A stretch of DNA of 31,178 nt, taken from positions 1 to 31,178 of the forward strand of contig DAOTTX010000124.1 of assembly GCA_034437515.1 (NCBI GenBank). Reading direction: 5' to 3'. The position numbers were made by a program, and so were the translations under genes. Source of the DNA: DAOTTX01 sp034437515 (GTDB lineage Bacteria; Chloroflexota; Anaerolineae; Aggregatilineales; Phototrophicaceae). This document shows positions 14,727-23,503 of this stretch, one piece after another. Numbering within the stretch: the stretch's first letter is position 1; every line of letters starts with the position of its first letter. The notes beneath the pieces were generated by a model. It was not told where the DNA came from and made no database searches. It worked only from the letters and a program-made list of their open reading frames with translations.

Positions 14727-17666
14727 ATGATAGAACTACTTTTTATAAATCCACAACAAAGATCAGATGTTTGTCAAAGATTAGAGAGCGTGCTGCACAC
14801 GGGCTTCACTATCAGTGAAACCGCAGAAATACCCATCATGCTAGATCCATACAAAGTCATCGTAACCTACGGTGTTGGGATGTCAGTTCATCAGAGGTTG
14901 GTCACTGCCGGTATCCCGGTAATCGCGCTTCTACCCGATGCGGACGTCGCCCAGACCGTCGAACTGATGCGCTCCGGTGTTGCTTATGTGCTTGAAATCA
15001 CGTCCCTCGATGAAGCCACGTTTGCTGAGATTATTAAGACCTTAGAACTGCCAGGTAGCCTGTATTATCTACGCAAGATTATGTGGACGAGTGAAGATGT
15101 TTTTGCTTGGATTGATGCCGACAGAATCATCAAATATATCAACCCGGCCTGTAATGCGATGTTTGGTTACCCGGTGCAGGCGTTTGTCGGTACGAGCATC
15201 ATGGATTGGATTGATCGCGTTCGTCTTGAGGATAGCGATTTGCCGGTGCGGATCAAAAATTTCTTCGATTCACATCACACACTCAACGTTGACTTTCAAT
15301 TTCAAGACGCACACGGCCACTGGTTGTGGTTCAGGGCAAAGGGCAGCGCTGCCGATGAAAGTGGTATTGTCATCCAGATAACCAAGATCGAGGCACAAAA
15401 ACAACACGAAGCACGCATCCAACACGAGCAACGCCGCTATCAGGCGTTGTTCAATAACATCAATGATGCCGTCACTCTCATCAGCCTGAACGACCGCTAT
15501 ATCGACATCAACCCGCGTACAGCAGAAATGCTTGGTGTACCCATCGAAGACTTAATCGGGCGTCACCGCGCTGACTTCACCGCCCCCGAAGAATATGATG
15601 ACTCGGCTTACCGGTTGGCAAAATTACTCGAAACGGGGCATTTGCCGATTTATGAGCGGACGTTCATTCGTGCGGACGGCACACCGTTCCGCGCTGAACT
15701 CAACGTGACTCTAGTCTACGATGAGGAAGGTGAACCGGATTACATCCAGAGTATCATTCGGGACATCAGCGAACGCAAAGCCGCTGAAGCAAAGCTGCGT
15801 GAACGCGAGGAAAGACTGCGCCTTATCACAGAAAATATCGCTGATATGGTGCTGTTGCATCGAACCGATGGTAAGCTGTTGTGGGGCACCCCCTCAGTGG
15901 AACGCATTCTCGGTTACAGCGTTGAAGAATACATCGCTATATCGGGGGATGCGCAAGCTAGTGCCGAATTAATACATCCCGATGACCTCGAAACAGCCTG
16001 GATAACTTACGAACAAGCACTATCTGGTGAGACGGTCAAGACTTATGAATACCGCCTCCAACACAAAGACGGCAATTACCGCTGGTTAGAAACCAATACC
16101 ATTCCTATTAAAGATTCATCTGGACAAGTCAGCCGTTTACTCTCGGTATCGCGTGACATTACAGACCGCAAAGAAGCCAACATTGCCTATCAAATTCAGC
16201 AGGAACGCTACCGGGCACTGTTCGAGCGTAATAATGATGGTGTGTTCATCATCGGTTTGGATAACAAGCTTATTGAGGTCAATGTAGCCGGGTCGGCGAT
16301 GTTCAAGACCAGTGTCGATGCAATCGTTGGGATACACTTTGAAGTTGAGCGTTTTGTCATCCCCGCAGAGCATGAAGACGCCAGAGAACGAGGCAAACGT
16401 TTGCAGCGAGGTGAATCACTACCCACTTACGAACGGACTTACATCGATTTCGCTGGCGTCCCGTTCTTGGCTGAGGTCAATACGGCACTGGTGCAGGACG
16501 AAGCGGGCAATCCATTACATATCCAGAGCATCGTGAAGGATATTACCGAGCGCAAACGAGCGGAAAATCTGCTACGGGAGCGTGAAGAACGCCTCCGGAT
16601 GGTGACAGACAACGTGACCGATATTATCTGTCTGCACGCCCCGGATACCGCCTATCTCTACGCCACACCTTCGCTGACGAAAATTACAGGCTACGCGGTC
16701 GAAGATGTACTGGGGAAACCGGTCACAGATTTCATCGTCGAGGAAGACTACCCGATTGTTCAGCGGAAGACGCAGTTGGCTGTAAACAACCGGGAAACTG
16801 TCGAAGGTATCATTTACCGGATAGAACGGATCGACGGCACTTACCTCTGGTTAGAGACGAACGTACAGCCGATCTACAATGATGCTAAAAAGCTTGTCAT
16901 GACCGTATCTTCTTCGCGGGACATTAACGAGCGTATCCTCTCACAAGAACGGCAGTTACAACTCGCCGTTCAAAAAGAACGGGTGAACTTTCTAGCAAGA
17001 TTTATCACGGAAGCCTCACACGAATTTTTGACACCCCTATCGATCATCAATTCGAGTCTTTACCTGATAGGACGTGCTAAGGATAGTGACGGGCGGCAAC
17101 GTCATATCGATAAAATCAAGGTGCAGGTGAAAGGTATCGAGCGATTGTTGCAAGACCTGCTGACCATTATTCGATTGGATAGTCTTCAAAGTGTGGATAT
17201 AACCTCGTTCAACATGGCGTTGCTTCTGGACGATGTCGTTGCGGTCAGTCGAGCACATCCTGAAGCCGCTGATGTCGCGATCTTCAGCCACACGGCGCTA
17301 CATGATTTGCCCGAAGTGAACGGCGTCCCTGAGTTAATGCAGCTTGCGTTCGCCAAATTGCTGGACAACGCCGTTCACTATACTAGCCCCGGCGATGAGA
17401 TCCACATCAGCCTGGAGATGAAAGACTCGCTAGTACAAATCACAATTCGAGATACTGGTTCCGGCATCAAAGCGGAGTCACTTCCAAAGATTTTTGGTCG
17501 CTTCTTTCGTGAAGACCTCGCACACTCCACACCGGGTTTTGGTCTTGGCCTTTCGATTGCACAACGCGCTATCGAACTCCATCATGGTGAAATTCTGGTT
17601 GAAAGCGTATTCGGTGAAGGAAGCACGTTTACTATCGTCTTGCCATATCTCGACAGGTTGACATAA
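14727..17666 (+). CDS. Orphan multi-PAS sensor histidine kinase
   Basis: A 979-residue cytoplasmic kinase without membrane segments. Residues 1-112 resemble a receiver domain but lack the usual phospho-accepting Asp context, so it is probably a pseudo-receiver. Five PAS domains follow at about 118-228, 235-352, 362-485, 492-610 and 620-745, several ending in the PAC-like DISERK, DITDRK or DITERK. PAS2 resembles PAS4 and PAS3 resembles PAS5, as if a two-domain block had been duplicated. The HisKA domain has H765 in EASHEFLTPLSII, and the HATPase domain (about 868-977) has N881 in LLDNAVHYTSPGD, then DTGSGI and GFGLGLSIAQRAIELHHGE. All catalytic boxes are present. No response regulator adjoins it, so its partner is elsewhere. 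The ligands of the PAS domains cannot be told. Confidence 0.96.
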   Translation: MIELLFINPQQRSDVCQRLESVLHTGFTISETAEIPIMLDPYKVIVTYGVGMSVHQRLVTAGIPVIALLPDADVAQTVELMRSGVAYVLEITSLDEATFAEIIKTLELPGSLYYLRKIMWTSEDVFAWIDADRIIKYINPACNAMFGYPVQAFVGTSIMDWIDRVRLEDSDLPVRIKNFFDSHHTLNVDFQFQDAHGHWLWFRAKGSAADESGIVIQITKIEAQKQHEARIQHEQRRYQALFNNINDAVTLISLNDRYIDINPRTAEMLGVPIEDLIGRHRADFTAPEEYDDSAYRLAKLLETGHLPIYERTFIRADGTPFRAELNVTLVYDEEGEPDYIQSIIRDISERKAAEAKLREREERLRLITENIADMVLLHRTDGKLLWGTPSVERILGYSVEEYIAISGDAQASAELIHPDDLETAWITYEQALSGETVKTYEYRLQHKDGNYRWLETNTIPIKDSSGQVSRLLSVSRDITDRKEANIAYQIQQERYRALFERNNDGVFIIGLDNKLIEVNVAGSAMFKTSVDAIVGIHFEVERFVIPAEHEDARERGKRLQRGESLPTYERTYIDFAGVPFLAEVNTALVQDEAGNPLHIQSIVKDITERKRAENLLREREERLRMVTDNVTDIICLHAPDTAYLYATPSLTKITGYAVEDVLGKPVTDFIVEEDYPIVQRKTQLAVNNRETVEGIIYRIERIDGTYLWLETNVQPIYNDAKKLVMTVSSSRDINERILSQERQLQLAVQKERVNFLARFITEASHEFLTPLSIINSSLYLIGRAKDSDGRQRHIDKIKVQVKGIERLLQDLLTIIRLDSLQSVDITSFNMALLLDDVVAVSRAHPEAADVAIFSHTALHDLPEVNGVPELMQLAFAKLLDNAVHYTSPGDEIHISLEMKDSLVQITIRDTGSGIKAESLPKIFGRFFREDLAHSTPGFGLGLSIAQRAIELHHGEILVESVFGEGSTFTIVLPYLDRLT

Positions 17667-17677
17667 TAAAATAAATT

Positions 17678-17706
17678 TTCCCCAAACCTCGTATGTCAAT
17701 TATAAT
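17678..17706 (+). promoter_or_regulatory. Candidate promoter for the glycosidase-glycosyltransferase gene
   Basis: A consensus TATAAT at 17701-17706 with TTCCCC 17 bases upstream, in the 115-base gap between the kinase gene and the fusion gene. The -35 is poor. The spacing to the ATG leaves a leader of about 70 bases. Confidence 0.4.
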
Positions 17707-17781
17707 GATTTGGGTCAGACCATACGCAATGAAGTAGGTTGTGACTAAACATCTTCATTCATTAGAGTAAACGAACCTGAC

Positions 17782-20700
17782 ATGCCCAAAACCACCTTAT
17801 TCGATACACTTCTTCGCCCCTATCATCGGCGTAAGCTGGATGCTGACGATGGCTACAAACCGCTTGATTTCGGCGGTGGTGGCCTCAACGGTAGCATCAA
17901 CCGTGAAGGCCGCATGATCGCCATCAACACATATCACCCTGACCAGGGCTATGTGACGCTGACCAGTGTCGCGCCCTTTTCCGAAGATCAACGGTACAAT
18001 CAGGAAGCTGTACGCGCTTACCGGCGCGGCCTGACACAACAACTCGGCTTCGGCCTGGAATTTCGGCTCAATGTGGTCGAGCATGAGGCCTGGCTTATCG
18101 AAGATGCCGTACCCTACATCCGTTTGACGCTTGAAGGCGATATTCTGGCGGATTGTGTGACATTTTCCCCGTTGGATATGTCGGGAAATGTCATTCAATT
18201 CTGGGCGTTTTCTGATGCGGGGCAATTTGGTCGGCTCAGCGGGCGGATGTGGCTGCAACGTGCCGCCTACACACAACTCACCGAGGGCGGCCCGCTGACA
18301 ATGCCGTCGGTCAATACACGCCCGGTGTTGGATACGGGCGAACTGCGTCCGGTAGGGTTGCAAAACCCCGATGTGAAATGGAATATGTTCTTTTCTTCCG
18401 GCACGACGATGAAAGCCAACGACGACGGTAGCGTGTCGTTCGATCAGGCCTTGCTCCGTGCGGGTGAAAGTGATTGGATCTACCCGCAGACCATCCAGGA
18501 AGGCATGCACCTGCCCGGCATCGGCTTAACCACCCCCGATGAAACGATCCCTGCCGTGCGTGAGACGTTCTTCAACTTCCGGTGTGACTACGTTCGACCG
18601 GATGCGATGGTGCGTTCGGGAGATTACAAGTATGGCGAACACTTCAACATGAGTGACATCAAGAACCTGCTGACCGATCATCTGAATATGTGGCATGAAC
18701 GTTGGTCGGGTTGGCATTATACCGACCGCCAACATATGATTACCGATCGTCTGCTGCGACGCGGCCTGGTGTATGGCTTTAACTGCTGCATCCCGGTGGA
18801 TGAAGATGCGGTCTGTATTATCACCGATCATATGCTGCTGCCCCTGTCCTGGAACCGTGATTCGTATTATGTGGCGCGGGCACTGCTCAACTGGCGTGAG
18901 GACATGCAAGAGGTCGTCGCCCAGCATTTGATCTGGTTATTTGAACGTGCCGAGCGCGATCAGGCCGGGGCATGGGGCCGGGCATATCTGGTTAACGGCA
19001 AGATCAAAGACGCTGGCTTTCAACTCGATCAGCAAATTTACCCGTTGCTGGAACTCGCGGAATACGTGCTGGAAACGCACGATTACAATATGTGGGAGCG
19101 CCTCAAGAAATACGTCTACCAGACGATTGATATGCTTTACCGGCGCAAAGCAGATGGCGCGTGGTTGTTCCCGACCGAAGAAACCCCCGCCGATGATCCC
19201 ATCGCCATGCCCTATCACCTGAGCAGCCATATCTTGTTGTGGCGTACGTTGGGATTGCTTGACCGGCTCAGTGTGGAAAAAGATTTCATGGCAGACGCGA
19301 GAGAAGTCCGTGCTGCGATTGCAGAATACTTTATCGCCGAGGACGCCGATGGACAGATGCTCTACGCTTACGCCTCTGATGGTGCGGATGGGTATCACTT
19401 CTATCAAGATGCAAACGATATTCCGTTTGTCATGGCACCCTTATGGGGGATGCTGCCGCCTGAAGACCCGGTATGGCGGGCGACGGCTGAATTTTCGTTC
19501 AGTGAGAAGAACAAAGGCGGGGCCTACAGCGGACGGCTTGGTTCTGTACATACCCCGGCCCCCTGGCCTCTCGGTGACATTCAGGAGATGGTCATCGCCC
19601 GGCTGACCAAAAACCGCGAACGGGAAGAAGAAACCCGTCACCGTCTGATCTTAGCGGCACAGTGGGATGGTGCCCTACCGGAAGCGTACAACGCGGAATC
19701 GTACACGGTGGCCTCACGGCATTGGTTCGCCTGGCCTAACGCCATGCTCCCGGTGATCGACCGGGCAAAGCCGCCCGAAGTGCTGGAAGTCAGGTCAAGT
19801 GTGACCCCCGCTGCCGTTAACCGCCCACAGGGATTGTTTATGTCGGTGCGTAAACGCATCCCCCTGCTGCGTGTCGGGTTCATCGCAACACGGCTAGGGG
19901 GGGTAGACGGCGTCAGTTGGGAGACGGCGAAGATCGTCCGTGTGCTGGAAGAGATGGGGCACGACTGTTTCTACTGTGCTGGTGAACTGGGCAGTGATGC
20001 CAAAGAGGGCTGGCTGGTGCCGTCAATGCACTTCTATGACCCGGTCTCGAAACGCATTTACGATGAAGTCTTCCGCAACCCGAACCCCAAAGACAAAATT
20101 TATCAGCGCATCTATCGTATGGCAGATACGATCCGGCAGTCGATTGAAGGGTTCATCGACGAGTTTGACATCAATCTGCTGGTGCCACAAAATGCCAGCA
20201 CTATCCCGGTGAATATTCCGTTGGGTGTCGCTATCGCGGAAATCATCCGGCGCACCCGCATCAAGACGATCTGCCACCATCATGATTTTTATTGGGAGCG
20301 CGACCGCTTTATCAACAACGGTATTCAAGACGTCCTCGACGACGCCTTCCCGCCGGATCTGGAACCGATCCGGCATATCGTCATCAACAGTGTGATGCAG
20401 CGCCGTCTAAAAGCCTTCCGTGGGATTCAAGCGGTCTACCTACCCAATGTGTTCGACTTTGAAGAGCCACCACAGCCGATGGACGCATACGCCCGGTCTT
20501 TCCGTGAGGAGATCGGCCTGAACCACGACGATCTGATCGTATTGCAGCCAACACGCTTGATCCGCCGCAAGAAGATCGAGAAAGCGTTCGAGTTGGTGCG
20601 TGAACTCAACGACGACCGGCTCGTGCTGCTTATTACCGGCAGTGTGGATGATGAACCGGGTGAATACGGCAGATGGTTGATGAAAGAAGCGGAACGCTCC

Positions 20701-21111
20701 GGTATCCGTTATAAGTTCATCGGGGAACGCATTGGCGAGCAGCGCGGCACCCATAATGGTCAAAACGTCTTCCGCATGTGGGATGTTTACCCGCACGCGC
20801 ACATCGTCACGTACCCTAGCTCGTATGAAGGCTTCGGCAATGCCTTGCTTGAGGCGATATACTTCAAGAAGCCCATTGTCGTGCATCGCTACGGTCCCTA
20901 CGTTGCGGATATTAAGCCGGTAGGTGTGCAGGCGGTGGAGTTCTACCACGACATCACCGAAGACGTCTTGAGACAGACCCGGCAGATCATCGACGATCCA
21001 CGTTTGCGCCGGGAGATGGTTAATCACAACTATCAGGTCGGCGTAGAGCATTTCTCGTTCAAAGTGCTGCGAAACACCTTACGGCATGTGCTAGAGACGT
21101 TCGACTGGTGA
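17782..21111 (+). CDS. Fusion of six-hairpin glycosidase-like protein and GT4 glycosyltransferase
   Basis: An 1109-residue cytoplasmic protein made of two enzymes. Residues about 1-290 look like a beta-rich N-terminal domain and about 300-690 like an (alpha/alpha)6 barrel. LPLSWNRDSYYVARALLNW around Asp360 and GALPEAYNAES with Glu634, then RHWFAWPNAM, recall the acid and base sites of GH15/GH63/debranching-type enzymes. Residues about 696-1109 form a GT-B glycosyltransferase of family 4: RVGFIATRLGGVDGVSWE at the N-terminal Gly-rich loop, LQPTRLIRRKKIEKAFELV, and the EX7E motif in YEGFGNALLEAI (Glu1016, Glu1024). The combination suggests the making and trimming of one alpha-glucan or compatible-solute glycoside, but substrates are not readable. 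No signal peptide. The ribosome binding site is weak. Domain classes are firm; the exact glycosidase family is tentative. Confidence 0.85.
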   Translation: MPKTTLFDTLLRPYHRRKLDADDGYKPLDFGGGGLNGSINREGRMIAINTYHPDQGYVTLTSVAPFSEDQRYNQEAVRAYRRGLTQQLGFGLEFRLNVVEHEAWLIEDAVPYIRLTLEGDILADCVTFSPLDMSGNVIQFWAFSDAGQFGRLSGRMWLQRAAYTQLTEGGPLTMPSVNTRPVLDTGELRPVGLQNPDVKWNMFFSSGTTMKANDDGSVSFDQALLRAGESDWIYPQTIQEGMHLPGIGLTTPDETIPAVRETFFNFRCDYVRPDAMVRSGDYKYGEHFNMSDIKNLLTDHLNMWHERWSGWHYTDRQHMITDRLLRRGLVYGFNCCIPVDEDAVCIITDHMLLPLSWNRDSYYVARALLNWREDMQEVVAQHLIWLFERAERDQAGAWGRAYLVNGKIKDAGFQLDQQIYPLLELAEYVLETHDYNMWERLKKYVYQTIDMLYRRKADGAWLFPTEETPADDPIAMPYHLSSHILLWRTLGLLDRLSVEKDFMADAREVRAAIAEYFIAEDADGQMLYAYASDGADGYHFYQDANDIPFVMAPLWGMLPPEDPVWRATAEFSFSEKNKGGAYSGRLGSVHTPAPWPLGDIQEMVIARLTKNREREEETRHRLILAAQWDGALPEAYNAESYTVASRHWFAWPNAMLPVIDRAKPPEVLEVRSSVTPAAVNRPQGLFMSVRKRIPLLRVGFIATRLGGVDGVSWETAKIVRVLEEMGHDCFYCAGELGSDAKEGWLVPSMHFYDPVSKRIYDEVFRNPNPKDKIYQRIYRMADTIRQSIEGFIDEFDINLLVPQNASTIPVNIPLGVAIAEIIRRTRIKTICHHHDFYWERDRFINNGIQDVLDDAFPPDLEPIRHIVINSVMQRRLKAFRGIQAVYLPNVFDFEEPPQPMDAYARSFREEIGLNHDDLIVLQPTRLIRRKKIEKAFELVRELNDDRLVLLITGSVDDEPGEYGRWLMKEAERSGIRYKFIGERIGEQRGTHNGQNVFRMWDVYPHAHIVTYPSSYEGFGNALLEAIYFKKPIVVHRYGPYVADIKPVGVQAVEFYHDITEDVLRQTRQIIDDPRLRREMVNHNYQVGVEHFSFKVLRNTLRHVLETFDW

Positions 21112-21117
21112 CAGCAA

Positions 21118-21149
21118 GTGCCGCCACTTTGGTAAATCTTCGGCGGCAC
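21118..21149 (+). terminator. GC hairpin after the fusion gene
   Basis: A perfect eight-base-pair stem, GTGCCGCC / GGCGGCAC, with a 16-base loop, begins seven bases past the stop codon. No T-run follows, so it may stabilise the 3' end or pause polymerase before the second hairpin at 21177. Confidence 0.5.
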
Positions 21150-21176
21150 ACTGGCAACTTCTTCGCATTCATTGTG

Positions 21177-21208
21177 TGAGCATCCATTAAGCTGATGATG
21201 GATGCTCA
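21177..21208 (+). terminator. Second hairpin, upstream of the cytochrome gene
   Basis: A perfect 11-base-pair stem, TGAGCATCCAT / ATGGATGCTCA, with a ten-base loop and TTCTCT after it. It can end the fusion-gene transcript. It lies only 24 bases before the cytochrome start, so a control role in that gene's leader is also possible. Confidence 0.5.
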
Positions 21209-21231
21209 TTCTCTCGAGGGAGTCAATCACA

Positions 21232-22191
21232 ATGTATTTTCATCGCGCTATCAGCTTTTTAGCGTTAACGCTTATACTCGCTGCCTGTGGGACAATTGCT
21301 ACACCGGTGCCTTCCAGCCAGCCTACCGCCGCCGTCGTCGCACAGGCCGAACCAACTATGACGGTAGCGCCCCCGACCGCCACACAACCCGAACCTTCCG
21401 CAACCGCGACCGCCCTACCTTCTGTCACGCCGACAGTAGCCCCCACTGAACCCGCAGCCGTTGATCAGGTCACGACGCTGGTCGATTTAACGGGGAGTGT
21501 CGCAAACGGCGAGGTACTCTTTACGACCTTCCATGAAGCCGCCGGGTTTGCCTGTTCGACCTGTCATCTCGTCGATACCGAAGATCAACTGATCGGGCCG
21601 GGCCTACTCAATGTCGGTCAGCGGGCCGCTTCACGGGTCGAAGGACAGAGTGCCGCGCAATATATTTTTAACTCAATCCATGAGCCTAACGCTTACGTAG
21701 TCGATGGTTTCGCGCCGGATATTATGCCCGACAATTTCAACGAGATCCTCAGCGATCAGGATACCTATGACATCATCGCCTATCTCCTCACGCTTGAAGG
21801 GGGAGCCGCCGTCACCGAAAGCACGACCAACAGTGAAATCGCCAACAATGGGACTTTGCCCGATTTTGACGCCTATACGCCGGATGTCGCCAATGGTGAG
21901 GCGCTGTTCGGCACGTTCCAGGCGGATGCCGGGTTTGCCTGTTCGACCTGTCATCTTGTCGATACCGAAAATCAACTGATCGGGCCGGGTTTGCTCAATG
22001 TCGGTCAGCGGGCCGCCACAAGAGTTCAAGAACAGGATGCACAGGCTTATCTTTACACGTCGATTGTTAATCCTGATGCCTTCGTTGTCCCAGACAACAC
22101 CGATGATTTGATGCCGGAAAATTGGGCAGAAATTTACAGCGACGAGCAAATCATGGACATCATCGCTTACCTGCAAACCCTTGAGGGTTAA
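21232..22191 (+). CDS. Di-haem c-type cytochrome lipoprotein
   Basis: A 319-residue exported electron carrier. The signal peptide ends in the lipobox LAAC with Cys19 as the lipid-bearing residue, followed by a Thr/Pro/Ala-rich linker (about 20-85) that holds the haem part off the membrane. Two tandem cytochrome c domains follow: haem 1 at Cys108-Cys111-His112 with likely Met165 (DIMPDNF), and haem 2 at Cys237-Cys240-His241 with likely Met294 (DLMPENW). The domains are close copies. I chose ATG at 21232, where GAGGGAG stands nine bases upstream and the signal peptide begins properly; the longer frame adds ten residues from within a hairpin. It precedes a Tat-exported protein on the same strand by 130 bases, a possible redox partner. 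Confidence 0.95.
   Translation: MYFHRAISFLALTLILAACGTIATPVPSSQPTAAVVAQAEPTMTVAPPTATQPEPSATATALPSVTPTVAPTEPAAVDQVTTLVDLTGSVANGEVLFTTFHEAAGFACSTCHLVDTEDQLIGPGLLNVGQRAASRVEGQSAAQYIFNSIHEPNAYVVDGFAPDIMPDNFNEILSDQDTYDIIAYLLTLEGGAAVTESTTNSEIANNGTLPDFDAYTPDVANGEALFGTFQADAGFACSTCHLVDTENQLIGPGLLNVGQRAATRVQEQDAQAYLYTSIVNPDAFVVPDNTDDLMPENWAEIYSDEQIMDIIAYLQTLEG
21541..22016 (+). repeat. Duplicated 89-bp segment within the cytochrome gene
   Basis: Bases 21541-21629 and 21928-22016 match at 84 of 89 positions and cover the haem-binding CxxCH and the GPGLLNVGQRA stretch of the two domains. The flanking parts of the domains are much more diverged. This points to recent duplication followed by gene conversion, or to strong constraint on this core. 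Confidence 0.85.
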
Positions 22192-22320
22192 ACGGTACTT
22201 CGGTGAATCTTAGGTGTTCGCAGCCTTCTCCTCACGTCCCAACCGCACCCATATACGGTAGCTTTGAACTGGGTGGCGACATCCAAACTATATCGCAAAC
22301 TTTTACAAGGAGAATCGATC

Positions 22321-23451
22321 ATGGCAAAGGGACAGTCCCGCAGACAATTTTTGAAGAATTTAGGTATCGGTACCGGTGGTCTGTTGCTGGCGAATGCCGG
22401 TATTAGCGCCGGTTTCCTCGGTGATGCGCAGCGTGTAATGGCGCAAAATTCCCTGTTGGCTTCTACCGGGCGGCAGATCGCCCCTAATGTAGAGCTGCTG
22501 TGCAGTGATGTGATTGCATTTGCTCTCAATGAGACGTCCTGGGAAGGTGCTTTCGGTTCCGTGACCTTCCAGATGCATCGTGCCTGGTTCAACGGTGAGG
22601 ATGTCTACTACGTCCGCACCGATGCCTCGAACCAGGAGTTCGCCACTGAGAATGGATTGGTCTTCGTACCACTGCTCAATGCTGCGCTTTCTGCAGACGG
22701 GGCAACCAGCCAGATGTACACCTTTACCAACGGTGCCGCCGACCAGTACCCGGTGGTTAGTTCCGCGCCCAGCGAAGAGAATTATAGCTCCGCCTGGCAG
22801 ATCGTCAATGTGACCTTCAACGGCGACCCATCTGTGCTGACATCGGTCGAGGAAATCACCGCTGCTGAAGAAGCTGGCGACGTCACGCTTGAACCGCAGC
22901 AGTTGGTTGTGAACTTCCCGATTGTCAAATGGCCGGGTGGTGAACTACAAGAGGACACCGAAAAGGTCGGCTATCTGGGTACGGGGCCGCTGGTCAGCCC
23001 GGTGAATACTGATAACATGACGGTAAACTTTAAGCTGCACGAATGCTACCCCGGCAGTCGCTACATCATCACCGATACATCTGCCGCACCCATGGCCCCG
23101 ATGATGGCAATCGCTGCTTCCGTACCGACCCAGGCGCTGGTGGAAGTCGGCGCGACCGACGAAATCTGGGTGTTCGGCAACGGCATCCCCGGTAGCGGTG
23201 TGATGGGCTTCCAAGCTGCAATCTTTGACAACGCCGCCGGTGACCCGGTGTGGAGTCCGTTCTGGAACCACTTCACCGCCGTGTGGACAAACGAAGACGA
23301 GGCCACCATTGTCACCAGCAGTGATGAACTGCGGTCGCTAGTCGAGGCGGGTGCGTTGGAAATCTTCAATGGTACACCAAATACAGATCCGAACGGGTTC
23401 GTCGTCAACTGCCCGGTGCCGATTAAGGCCCGTAACACCTTAGACGCATAA
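22321..23451 (+). CDS. Tat-exported protein of uncertain family
   Basis: A 376-residue protein with a clear twin-arginine signal: SRRQFLKNLGIGTGGLLLANAG at residues 6-27 and likely cleavage near VMAQN at 39-43. Tat export means that it folds, often with a cofactor, before crossing the membrane. The mature part is rich in beta strands. Cys/His/Met clusters stand out: VELLCSDV, NFKLHECYPGSRYIITDTSAAPMAPMM, WSPFWNHFTAVW and the C-terminal VVNCPVPI. They could form a metal site, perhaps of cupredoxin type, but this is only inference. The sequence resembles uncharacterised bacterial proteins that I recall under a DUF label. ATG at 22321 follows AAGGAG at a good eight-base distance; an in-frame ATG at 22264 lacks one. 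It follows the di-haem cytochrome gene and may exchange electrons with it. Confidence 0.8.
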   Translation: MAKGQSRRQFLKNLGIGTGGLLLANAGISAGFLGDAQRVMAQNSLLASTGRQIAPNVELLCSDVIAFALNETSWEGAFGSVTFQMHRAWFNGEDVYYVRTDASNQEFATENGLVFVPLLNAALSADGATSQMYTFTNGAADQYPVVSSAPSEENYSSAWQIVNVTFNGDPSVLTSVEEITAAEEAGDVTLEPQQLVVNFPIVKWPGGELQEDTEKVGYLGTGPLVSPVNTDNMTVNFKLHECYPGSRYIITDTSAAPMAPMMAIAASVPTQALVEVGATDEIWVFGNGIPGSGVMGFQAAIFDNAAGDPVWSPFWNHFTAVWTNEDEATIVTSSDELRSLVEAGALEIFNGTPNTDPNGFVVNCPVPIKARNTLDA

Positions 23452-23463
23452 TTGCTAATCATG

Positions 23464-23493
23464 GCGGGATCACGTTCGTGGAGGTGATCCCGC
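23464..23493. terminator. Hairpin between convergent genes
   Basis: A perfect ten-base-pair stem, GCGGGATCAC / GTGATCCCGC, with a ten-base loop, fills the 52-base space between the Tat-protein gene and the GNAT gene. It likely serves both strands. The T-run is weak. Confidence 0.7.
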
Positions 23494-23503
23494 TATTTGG
23501 ACT

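Noticed and set aside
18510..21051. Several antisense frames opposite the fusion gene
   Set aside because: They are by-products of the codon pattern of a long real gene and show no domains.
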